From Bacteroidota bacterium (GTDB lineage Bacteria > Bacteroidota > Bacteroidia > Chitinophagales > Saprospiraceae): DNA of 64,000 bases. This document shows positions 34,201 through 40,875 of the stretch, piece by piece (the first letter of the stretch is position 1; each line of letters starts with the position of its first letter). The translations under genes were made by a program, and so were the position numbers. The notes under the pieces are model-generated. The model did no database searches, was not told where the DNA came from, and saw nothing but the letters and a program-made list of their open reading frames with translations. Where the stretch lies: contig JASBVF010000021.1 of assembly GCA_030147525.1 (NCBI GenBank), positions 1 through 64,000 on the forward strand, written 5' to 3'.

Positions 34201-34735
34201 CCTCCACGTCGCCGGAGTTGCAGACGTAGATGTCGAGCCAGCCGTCGCCGTTGACGTCAGCCATGGCGGCGCCGGTGCTCCAGCGGCCCATGCCTTCGAT
34301 GCCGGCTTCTTTGGAGATGTCCTTAAATTTCCAGTTGCCGAGGTTGAGGTAGAGGCGGTTGGGCAACATGTTGGCGGTGAAAAAAATGTCGGGAAGCCCG
34401 TCGTTGTTTACGTCGCCGATGGCCACGCCGCCACCGTTGTAGAAATTCCGGTAGGTGTAAATGTTGAAATCCTGCCGGAATTCGAGCTTGTTCTCGAAGT
34501 CGATGCCGGTGAAACTGGCGGGCATTTCGGTGAACATCGTGTCAGGCGGCGGGGCTTTTTCGGTGCAGGATTGAAGCAGAAAAATGATGAGGAGCGTGAC
34601 GAGGGCACCCCTGACCCCACCCCTGACCCCTAAAGGGGAACCACTTCGGACAGTTTTAGCAGAAATTTCCCTGTGTGGTTCCCCTTTAGGGGTAAGGGGT
34701 GCCGTATTTTTAAAAAAACCTTTATCTAATTTCAT
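31253..34735 (-). CDS. ASPIC/UnbV (VCBS/FG-GAP repeat) lipoprotein 1
   Basis: 1160 residues. A lipoprotein signal (LVTLLIIFLLQSC) is found only at about residues 45-57, preceded by ~44 residues encoded by an inserted palindrome. After that come many FG-GAP/VCBS calcium-binding repeats of the type GDVNNDGLPDIFF and DFDGDGDLDLFVG, predicting one or two seven-bladed propellers, with an ASPIC/UnbV segment (VDSLIVEWYYGKVTVLTNVPTNQVLVL, here near residues 620-645) between them. Such proteins commonly accompany SusC/SusD pairs in Bacteroidota and are thought to be surface-exposed binding proteins. Three low-complexity 7/8-nt tracts are translated in-frame inside it. A paralogue lies upstream. Confidence 0.88.
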   Translation of the reverse strand: MKLDKGFFKNTAPLTPKGEPHREISAKTVRSGSPLGVRGGVRGALVTLLIIFLLQSCTEKAPPPDTMFTEMPASFTGIDFENKLEFRQDFNIYTYRNFYNGGGVAIGDVNNDGLPDIFFTANMLPNRLYLNLGNWKFKDISKEAGIEGMGRWSTGAAMADVNGDGWLDIYVCNSGDVEGDNKENELYINNGLLNEQQTTNNEQQIPTFTEQAKAYGLADPGLSTHAAFFDYDKDGDLDMYLLNNSFRAIGSFDLRKNEREKRDPVGGDKLFRNDGEKFTDVSEQAGIYGSIVGFGLGVTVGDVDKDGWQDIYVSNDFFERDYLYLNNQNGTFREVLDQQMGSISAASMGADVADINNDGWPDFFVTEMLPEPEARIKTKTTFENWNRYQEGIKNGYFHQFTRNMLQLNNGDGSFSEIGRLAGVEATDWSWGALIQDFNNDGLKDIFVANGIYQDLTDQDFLQFIADDETKRSVISKEGVDFKKLVDYIPSEAVPNYLFEGQGNLSFKNRAQEWGLAKPGFSNGSAYADLDLDGDLDLVVNNLNMPAFIYRNNVETFAPQNRWLSVVLKGEGANPFAVGTKITVKHQGQQFYLEHNPIRGFESSMEYKAHFGLGEIQTVDSLIVEWYYGKVTVLTNVPTNQVLVLDEKEAAASEAVTSSYRLTSAALFTPITNHQSPVTNYRHTENLFVDFDRDRLIYQMISTEGPKISVGDVNGDGQDDFFIGNAKDSPGAMIVQRGGRFIKTNEAILQKDSLSEDLGSALFDADGDGDLDLYVCSGGNEFSASSSALRDRLYLNDGRGNFTLKDVMLPAGRFESTSCVKPADFDGDGDLDLFVGMRLVPFYYGVPCNGYILQNDGKGNFKNVSNEIAPELKEVGMITDAAWLDIDGDGDLDLAVVGEWMPIKIFKNENGRFSPLTLSLSHPLALSSGWWNCLEVADLNGDGHPDLIAGNHGRNSRFRASEEKPISCYINDFDQNGSVEQIICQFNGEKSYPLVLRHDLISQMPNLKKKYLKYESFKEQTIQDIFTPEQLQNSLVHEVTRLETSVYLNDGKGNFTPVPLPLEAQLSPVYAILPQDFDGDGKMDLLLGGNLYNVKPEMGRYDASFGCLLKGRGDGTFEYIPPKVSGLRLVGQVRDFAVVKSGGQRLLLVARNDAEMQVFRF
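31955..32004. repeat. In-gene octamer tract in ASPIC/UnbV gene 1
   Basis: Units GAGAGAGC, GAGAGGGT, GAGAGAGT, GAGAGAGT on the plus strand, in a 50-nt segment between flanks shared with the paralogue (CACCAGCC and GGCCGTTTTC). It encodes the low-complexity peptide LTLSLSHPLALSSG. The corresponding segment of the paralogue is 33 nt of a different octamer. Confidence 0.85.
32700..32783. repeat. In-gene heptamer tract plus palindrome in ASPIC/UnbV gene 1
   Basis: Five 7-nt units TTGGTGA/CTGGTGA/TTGGTGA/TTGGTGA/TTGGGGT (32700-32734), then an inverted repeat with 17-nt arms (32749-32765 and 32767-32783, one mismatch). Both are translated in-frame in the linker between the ASPIC region and the next propeller repeat. 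Confidence 0.8.
34124..34158. repeat. In-gene heptamer tract in ASPIC/UnbV gene 1
   Basis: Five 7-nt units TTGTTGT, TCGTTGT, TCGTTGT, TTGTTGT, TCGTTTA. It encodes the Asn/Gln-rich insert NEQQTTNNEQQ, which is absent from the paralogue at the same place. Confidence 0.85.
34604..34703. repeat. 100-nt palindrome inserted at the 5' end of ASPIC/UnbV gene 1
   Basis: The right arm (34676-34703) is the complement of the left arm (34604-34643), apart from a single change and a 12-nt tandem duplication in the left arm. The loop is 32 nt. Translated, it gives LTPKGEP...GSPLGVRGGVRG, a peptide pattern I associate with a repeated palindrome in Bacteroidota genomes. It separates the start codon from the lipoprotein signal. 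Confidence 0.8.
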
Positions 34736-34839
34736 CTGTATCTTTTTGACTAAACCGTGGCTCGGTGAACTTTTTAAAATGATAGCTGCCCCCGCAACCT
34801 GATAATCGTGTTAAAAAAAGGTAACTGGGAGAGAATCTG

Positions 34840-35433
34840 TCAAAGCTGCTCCTCTCCGGATTTCCTCGCTTCTTTCTCCGCATTCATTTCTTTCTCTTTC
34901 GTCAAATCGGTGTACAGCGCCTTCACGTACTGGTCGTCTTCTTTCCACAAAATAATGCGGCGGTTGCCGTCCACTTTCACGAAGCGGAAGCCTTTTTCAG
35001 GGTGTTCCATTTTAACGAAATCATTCCCGCCGTACCACTTTCCCATCATGTTTTTCACATCGACGATCAGGCTGTCTGACCAAAGGTCTTTGTTCCAGGG
35101 CGCCCAGGCGATGTAGTTAAACATGGCGGGCATTTCATGGATTTCATCCTGGAAAAAAGTGGGATAAAAATTCATCAGCGCCGGACTTTTCAGCTCTTTC
35201 ATTTCGTACTCCACACTGGTGTTGGAGTTGCCTTGCTTGATGAGGTGCTGCTTGTTCAACTCCCAGCAGTGGGCAAAAAAATCTTTCTTCGTCATGCCCA
35301 GGTAAATGCCTAGAAACAGGGTGTCGTTTCGCACACCGGAGGCCAGGCCTTCCTCCACCATTCGCTCATAATCTGATTTACAGGCTGAAAAAAGCACAGC
35401 AGAAAGCGTGAACAAAAGCATCAGTTTTTTCAT
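34840..35433 (-). CDS. Small lipoprotein between the two ASPIC/UnbV genes
   Basis: 197 residues from ATG 35433 (upstream ATGs at 35439 and 35445 add up to four residues). Lipoprotein signal KKLMLLFTLSAVLFSAC. The mature part has no motif I recognise; it is mixed alpha/beta, with LGMTKKDFFAHCWELNKQ near the front and a charged Lys/Glu tail. It starts 15 nt after the split ASPIC/UnbV gene and lies in the same transcription direction, so it is probably part of the same surface complex. Confidence 0.75.
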   Translation of the reverse strand: MKKLMLLFTLSAVLFSACKSDYERMVEEGLASGVRNDTLFLGIYLGMTKKDFFAHCWELNKQHLIKQGNSNTSVEYEMKELKSPALMNFYPTFFQDEIHEMPAMFNYIAWAPWNKDLWSDSLIVDVKNMMGKWYGGNDFVKMEHPEKGFRFVKVDGNRRIILWKEDDQYVKALYTDLTKEKEMNAEKEARKSGEEQL

Positions 35434-35448
35434 CGTCATTACCATTTT

Positions 35449-36195
35449 TTACCATTTAAAAACTTCAAGCGGGCCGTCGTTTTTGCCCACCAACACGAGG
35501 TTGTTTTTCTTGTTTTTTAAAATTAAAAAATCCCGGATTTCACCTTTCACAAAAAAGCCGGATTGCGAGGGCAACTGCGCCGTGAAGCCGCCCTGGCCGT
35601 CGCCTTTCAGAAACCAGCCGTAGCTGCCATCGTAGATTCCCACCTCCGGCTTGGAGCGGTAAAAATTGCCACCGAGCAGCAGGTCGGTCTTCCCGTCGCC
35701 GTCAAAATCTTCAGCAGCGATGGCATACACCGGGGCGAACTGGGCCGCCAGCGGCAACGGCCGCATTTCAAAATTGCCCTTGCCGTCGTTCATGAATACG
35801 GCCGACTCGAAGGTTTGGGCTTCCAGTTTCACAGCGTTTTGCAGTTGTTCCGGGGTGAAAATATCCTGCACCGCCTGGTTGGCGTAGTCCCGGAAGTACA
35901 GGTATTTTTTCTTGAGGTAGGGCATCTGCATCACCATGTCGTTGCGCAGCGCCATGGGGTACGATTTTTCACCGTTGAAATAAGTCAGTATCTGCTCCGG
36001 CGAGCCATTTTGATCGAAATCATTGATCCACATCGTCACGGGCCGTTCGGGGCTGGCTTTCCAGCGGGAGTTCAGGCCGTGGTTCCCGGCGACGAGGTCG
36101 GGATGGCCGTCGTCGTTGAGGTCGGTGACGATGAGGCAGTTCCACCAGCCACGGGAGGATTGGAGGATTGGAGGATTGGAGGTGGCCGTTTTCAT
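35449..36195 (-). pseudogene. ASPIC/UnbV lipoprotein 2, 3' part (out of frame with 5' part)
   Basis: This open frame carries the C-terminal ~240 residues of the paralogue: RGWWNCLIVTDLNDDGHPDL, then FTPEQLQNAVKLEAQ, then YAIAAEDFDGDGKTDLLLGGNF, aligning over its whole length with the last part of ASPIC/UnbV protein 1. It lacks a signal peptide and propeller start, so on its own it would be useless. It is in the frame reached from the 5' part by adding 2 (mod 3) nucleotides at the octamer tract 36154-36182: one more 8-nt unit, or two fewer, would join them. Read as a phase-variable or recently broken gene. An assembly or sequencing error in the tract is the main alternative. Confidence 0.8.
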
Positions 36196-38986
36196 TTTTG
36201 AAAATGGTGAGGGGCATGTACTCGCCGGCGAGGGCGAGGTCGGGGTCGCCGTCGCTGTCGATGTCGAGCCAGGCGGCGGAGGTGATCATTCCGATGTCTT
36301 TCAGGGCGGGAGCGACGGTGGCGGTGACGTCGGTGAAGTTGCCCTTGCCATCATTTTGCAAAATAAAACCGCTGCACGGCACGCCGTAGAGGAACGGCCG
36401 CAGACGGACGCCGACGAACAAATCCAGGTCGCCGTCGCCGTCGAAGTCGGCGGTTTGCACGGCGCCGGTGCTTTCAAATTTTGAAAAGGGCGGTTTTTGC
36501 GATTTGGTAAAATTCCCACGCCCGTCGTTCAGGTAGAGGCGGTCGAGCAGGGCGGAGGCACTGGACGGGAATTCGTTGCCGCCGCTGGCGACGTAGAGGT
36601 CGAGGTCCCGGTCGCCGTCGGCGTCGAAGAAGATGCAGTCGGTGTCTTCGCTGATTTTATCTTCTTCGAAAGTTGCCTGGTTGATTTGGGTGAAACCGCC
36701 ACCGGCTTTTTGCAGGAACAACGCCCCCGGCGAGTCCTTCGCTCCGCCGATGTAAAAATCTTCGAGGCCGTCGCCGTTCACGTCACCCTTGCACATGGGC
36801 GGGCCGCTGGCGGAGAGCATGTTGAAAATCAGGCGGTCACGATCGAAATCGTTGAAGTCGTTTTCCCGGTGCTGGTAATTGATGGAAAATGAGGGAGACG
36901 GTTTTTTGAAAATCTTTTTAAAATCCTCCGGATGAGGACTTTGAAAAAGCCAATTCTGGGCCCTCCAAGCACTGAAGAATGCCGGATCCATTTGATCTTC
37001 CGGTTTCAAGGTCAAAAACTGGTTGGTAGGCACGTCCGTCATCATGATGGCCCCTCCATAAGCCGGCCAGATCACTACCATTGTATCGATTTTTTCAATA
37101 TCCCCCAACCCGAAGTGCAGGCGGTTGTCCACCGTCGATTCAAAACCCCGCATGGGTGCAATCTCCTGGTAAAATATTTTGCCATCGTGCAGGATGGTGG
37201 CTTTCGCTCCGATGGCCTGCGTGTTTTTGCCCTCGCCCACGATTTTCAGGTTCAAAAAGCGGTTGTTTTTCAGCAGCGTATCCGCATTGTTCCGGTAGAT
37301 GAAGGCGGGCATGTCCTGGTTGTTCACCACGAGGTCGAGGTCGCCGTCGTTGTCGAGGTCGCCGTAGGCGCTACCGTTAGAAAAGCTGGGCTGGGCGAGG
37401 CCCCATTCAGCGGCTTTGTTTTGAAAGGTGGGGACTTTCAGTTGTGGCGACCGGTATTTCATTTCTGCCTGAGGATAGACACCGAGACTGTCCAATTCTT
37501 GAATCGTATATTTTTTGGGCTTTGGAAATTTGCTTTGAAAGAGTTGATTTTGAAATGCGTAGTTCGCAATCTTCTCAGCCGGCATGTCGTCCACCATTTT
37601 GGTGATAGCCTTGCCTTCAGCTTTCAGGACGGCCCGCACGTTGTCCGGGTCTGAGTAAAAATTGACGTAGTCCTGGTCGGTGAGGTCTTTCCCGATGCCG
37701 TTGGCAACGAAAATGTCCTTCCAGCCATCATTGTCCATGTCGAAAATGAGCGCTCCCCAGCTCCAGTCGGTGGCCTGCACGCCGGCCAGGCGGCTGATTT
37801 CGGTGAAATGGACGCCTACTTTTGAATATTCTTCGGGGAAAGCATCGATTTTTAAACTCTGATGGTTTGCCTCCAGGGCAGTCGCAGCACCCAGGTTGAG
37901 TTGCAATGCATTCCGGGTGAACTGGTGGTAGTAACCGTTTTTCACCTCCTGCTGGTAGAGGTCCCAGTTTTCGAATTTGGTTTTGGTTTTAATGCGTAAG
38001 TCGCTTTCGGGCAGCATCTCGGTGACGAAGATGTCGGGCCAGCCGTCGTTGTTCAGGTCAGCGATGTCGGCGCCCATGCTGCCCATGCTGGTTTCCCGGA
38101 TGCAATCTTCGAGAGCTTCTTCGAAGTAGCCGTCGTAGCTGTTCAGGTAGAGGTAATCCCTTTCAAAAAAATCGTTGGAAACGAACATGTCCGGCAGTTT
38201 GTCCTGGTTGAGGTCGCCGATGGCCACGCCGAGGCCGAAGCCGATGTTGCTGCTGAAAATATTGGTGGCACTGGTCACATCGATGAAAAAGGGTTCGCCG
38301 TTGTTACGGGTATCGTTTCGGTAGAGTTTATTCCCACCCTGCGGGTCGGGTGTGTTGCGCTGGCCTTTGATCAAATCGTAGCCGCCGACGGAGCGCAGGG
38401 AGTTATTGAGCAGGTAGAGGTCAAGGTCGCCGTCGAGGTCGTAGTCGAAAAAGGCGGCGTGAACGGAGAGGCCCTCGTCGTGGAGGTTGTAGTCTTTGCT
38501 TTTTTCAGTGAACGTTAGGTCTTTGTTGTTGATGAACAATTCGTTGTGGCGTTTTTCGCCGCCGGGCGGGCCTGATTTGCATACGTAGATGTCGAGCCAG
38601 CCGTCGCCGTTCACGTCGGCGATGGAGACGCCGCTGGACCAGACGCCGCTGCTGCCGACACCGGCCTGTTCGGTGATGTCTTCGAATTTGAAATTGCCCT
38701 TGTTGAGGTAGAGGCGGTTGGAGACCATGTTTCCGCAAAAGAAAATATCAAGCAGGCCGTCGTTGTTGAAATCGCCGAGGCCGACGCCGCCGCCGTTGTA
38801 GAAATTGCGGAAGGTGTAGCAGTTGAGTTCTTCGGTGTATTTGACGTTGTTGGCGAATTCGATGCCGGAGTATTCGGAGGGAACAAGGGTGAAAAGGGTG
38901 TCGGTTTTCAACTCGACTTTCTGCCGGCAGGCAGCTACGGATAGCATTAAAACCGATAAAACGAAAGCCTTGTGAAGGTTGCCCAT
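36020..38986 (-). CDS. ASPIC/UnbV (VCBS/FG-GAP repeat) lipoprotein 2, 5' part
   Basis: The frame runs 988 codons, but homology to its paralogue stops at about 36180; the last ~50 residues (Arg/Pro-rich) are out-of-frame read-through. Lipoprotein signal LSVLMLSVAAC at the N-terminus. FG-GAP repeats such as GDFNNDGLLDIFF and DINDFDRDR-type loops follow, an ASPIC/UnbV element (IDTMVVIWPAYGG, NVPTNQ-like DVPTNQFLTL), then more repeats. It is the first gene after the SusD terminator, so it needs its own promoter in the ~170-nt gap 38987-39155, which I could not pinpoint. With the 3' part restored the protein would be about 1180 residues. Confidence 0.85.
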   Translation of the reverse strand: MGNLHKAFVLSVLMLSVAACRQKVELKTDTLFTLVPSEYSGIEFANNVKYTEELNCYTFRNFYNGGGVGLGDFNNDGLLDIFFCGNMVSNRLYLNKGNFKFEDITEQAGVGSSGVWSSGVSIADVNGDGWLDIYVCKSGPPGGEKRHNELFINNKDLTFTEKSKDYNLHDEGLSVHAAFFDYDLDGDLDLYLLNNSLRSVGGYDLIKGQRNTPDPQGGNKLYRNDTRNNGEPFFIDVTSATNIFSSNIGFGLGVAIGDLNQDKLPDMFVSNDFFERDYLYLNSYDGYFEEALEDCIRETSMGSMGADIADLNNDGWPDIFVTEMLPESDLRIKTKTKFENWDLYQQEVKNGYYHQFTRNALQLNLGAATALEANHQSLKIDAFPEEYSKVGVHFTEISRLAGVQATDWSWGALIFDMDNDGWKDIFVANGIGKDLTDQDYVNFYSDPDNVRAVLKAEGKAITKMVDDMPAEKIANYAFQNQLFQSKFPKPKKYTIQELDSLGVYPQAEMKYRSPQLKVPTFQNKAAEWGLAQPSFSNGSAYGDLDNDGDLDLVVNNQDMPAFIYRNNADTLLKNNRFLNLKIVGEGKNTQAIGAKATILHDGKIFYQEIAPMRGFESTVDNRLHFGLGDIEKIDTMVVIWPAYGGAIMMTDVPTNQFLTLKPEDQMDPAFFSAWRAQNWLFQSPHPEDFKKIFKKPSPSFSINYQHRENDFNDFDRDRLIFNMLSASGPPMCKGDVNGDGLEDFYIGGAKDSPGALFLQKAGGGFTQINQATFEEDKISEDTDCIFFDADGDRDLDLYVASGGNEFPSSASALLDRLYLNDGRGNFTKSQKPPFSKFESTGAVQTADFDGDGDLDLFVGVRLRPFLYGVPCSGFILQNDGKGNFTDVTATVAPALKDIGMITSAAWLDIDSDGDPDLALAGEYMPLTIFKNENGHLQSSNPPILPWLVELPHRHRPQRRRPSRPRRREPRPELPLESQPRTARDDVDQ
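36151..36183. repeat. Octamer tract at the frameshift site of ASPIC/UnbV gene 2
   Basis: Units GGAGGATT x3 plus GGAGG (36154-36182), inside a 33-nt segment flanked by sequence shared with the paralogue, whose segment is 50 nt. The length difference of 17 nt is 2 mod 3, which is the frameshift. Tract length therefore decides whether the full protein is made. Confidence 0.85.
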
Positions 38987-39155
38987 AGAAAGTTTTTTGA
39001 TGTTTGTCAGGGAATGATTCCGTGCGAAGATACGAGAGAAAAAGCGCTACAAAAACGGATGCCAGCCCGGGAAAGCTGCCTTTTTTATGAATTTATCGGA
39101 CCTGCCCTCAGACAGGGTCAGGTTTCAAATACAGGAGCCAAAAGTTCGGGTAGCG

Positions 39156-39195
39156 GCTAAAAAAAAGCGGGTGACAAAATGCCACCCGCTTTTTA
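39156..39195 (-). terminator. Terminator after susD
   Basis: AGCGGGTG..CACCCGCT stem, followed on the minus strand by eight or more T residues, 30-60 nt after the susD stop. T-rich on both sides. Confidence 0.85.
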
Positions 39196-39220
39196 TCAAT
39201 TTCTATAAATCGTTGCCTGA

Positions 39221-40780
39221 TTAGAAGCAAGGATTTTGTACAAGATTCGGGTTGGCCTGAATCTGCTCAGCCGGAATCGGGAAGAGCGTCTTGCAAGCCT
39301 CAGAAGCATTTTTGAATGCCCAGGGAGCGGTGAACTTACCGAAACGAACGAGATCCTGACGGCGCCAGCCTTCGTAGAACATTTCACGACCACGCTCTGC
39401 CAACAGGTTGTCAGCAGTGAGGGAAGTAAATTCAGCTACGCCTGCACGGGTGCGGATCTGGTTGACCAACGTCAGTGCTTCTGCGCTACCTGAGTTCATT
39501 CTCCAAAGTGCTTCCGCTTTCATCAAAACAGCATCGCCGTAACGGAAAATCGGGAAGTCGTTGTCCAGGTTTTCAGTAGCACCTGAAACGAATTCAAATT
39601 TACCTACACGTGCGCCAGCCTGGCGGTGTGCATTTGGCTCAAGTGCATTGACTGCAGGATCGAAAACGAGTTCAGGTCCGCCCGGGTCATCCGCACTGGA
39701 ATCAAGGATTGGATCTACGCCGTTCGACTTGTACTGCGGGCCAGCGTGGAAGTTACCACGTACTTTCTGGTCGCCGTAAACGCCTTTGCGCACGTCGTCG
39801 TCGCTGTAAGACTCATAAAACTCCTGCAGGGTGCAGTAACCGTTCCATGGCTGGAAAGTCAGGTTGAAAGTTTCCTGGCTGCTGTAGTGCAGCGTCATGG
39901 CAGGCAGGTTGAAGCCCTGCGCCTGGTTTCTGTCGTAAGGAATTACAAAGATGTTCTCTTTGCTTGTTTCGTTACGGGCATTGAAGTTTGCGAAGTAGTT
40001 ACCCTCGATGCTGTACAGACCGGAGTTAATTACCTCGTCGCAGGCAGCAACGGCATCAGACCAACGTGGCGTGCCGGTGTAAACTTCAGCGTTCAGGTAA
40101 AGCTTAGCCAACAACATCTGACCAACGTAGTAATTCATACGAGCATAAGTCGAACCGTCCACTTTTTTGGACAAGTTTGGCACATTGGTTTTCAATTCGT
40201 TTTCAATGAATGTAAAAACTTCAGTTCTTGACTTGGTAGGCGGATTTGGCTCAGCATCTGCGAAGCTGGTTACGATAGGCACATTGCCATAAGCGTCCAT
40301 CAGCCAGTAGTAAAACAAAGCACGCAGTACTTTCACCTCACCGATGAAACCTGCTGCCTGAGTAGGGTCTGTTTTGCCTTCGGCAACCAATGTTTCGAAC
40401 AATGCGATTACACGGTTACAGTTGTTGACACCTCCATAGAGGAAGTTCCAACCGCCGGCAACAGCACCTTCGTCCTTGGTGAACTGGTGGCGGTGAACAC
40501 GCAGCCAGATACCACCGTCGAACCAGTCAGAGCCACGCTGTGGGATCATGATTTCATCGGAAGAAACTTCCTGCAGAGAGAAGATACCGCCGTGGTTGGC
40601 AAAGCCATAAAGGCTGGTGTAAGTGGCGCCGAGAGCTGAGATAAATTGCTCTTCGGTCGTCGGAAATGTCTCGTCGGTCAGCTCACTGAACGGAGTCTCG
40701 TCCAGGTTGGTACAAGACTGCGTAGAAAAAGCTACGAGCAATCCGACAAGAAACAATTTACTGAAAATCTGAATTTTCAT
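39221..40780 (-). CDS. susD: SusD/RagB-family nutrient-binding outer-membrane lipoprotein
   Basis: 519 residues. Surface lipoprotein that caps the SusC channel and binds the substrate. Lipoprotein signal LFLVGLLVAFSTQSC. The N-terminal SusD region has LGATYTSLYGF, and the C-terminal RagB/SusD part has DFPIFRYGDAVLMKAEALWR, TLVNQIRTRAG, and LLAERGREMFYEGWRRQDLVRFG, the most conserved signature of the family. Starts 95 nt after susC on the same strand. The substrate is not determined by sequence; the neighbouring glycosidase suggests an oligosaccharide. Confidence 0.95.
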   Translation of the reverse strand: MKIQIFSKLFLVGLLVAFSTQSCTNLDETPFSELTDETFPTTEEQFISALGATYTSLYGFANHGGIFSLQEVSSDEIMIPQRGSDWFDGGIWLRVHRHQFTKDEGAVAGGWNFLYGGVNNCNRVIALFETLVAEGKTDPTQAAGFIGEVKVLRALFYYWLMDAYGNVPIVTSFADAEPNPPTKSRTEVFTFIENELKTNVPNLSKKVDGSTYARMNYYVGQMLLAKLYLNAEVYTGTPRWSDAVAACDEVINSGLYSIEGNYFANFNARNETSKENIFVIPYDRNQAQGFNLPAMTLHYSSQETFNLTFQPWNGYCTLQEFYESYSDDDVRKGVYGDQKVRGNFHAGPQYKSNGVDPILDSSADDPGGPELVFDPAVNALEPNAHRQAGARVGKFEFVSGATENLDNDFPIFRYGDAVLMKAEALWRMNSGSAEALTLVNQIRTRAGVAEFTSLTADNLLAERGREMFYEGWRRQDLVRFGKFTAPWAFKNASEACKTLFPIPAEQIQANPNLVQNPCF

Positions 40781-40811
40781 AATTATATTCTTTATGTTTT
40801 AATTAAAGTTA

Positions 40812-40865
40812 GGGAGAACAAATCCTTAAAAAAAACCTCAACAGTGCTTACCGGATTTTGTTCCC
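40812..40865 (-). promoter_or_regulatory. Hairpin between susC and susD
   Basis: GGGAGAACAAATCC (40812-40825) and GGATTTTGTTCCC (40853-40865) are near-perfect complements spanning the susC stop and the gap. It may set the susC:susD ratio by partial termination or protect the mRNA; this is inference. Confidence 0.4.
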
Positions 40866-40875
40866 GCAAAAAAGT

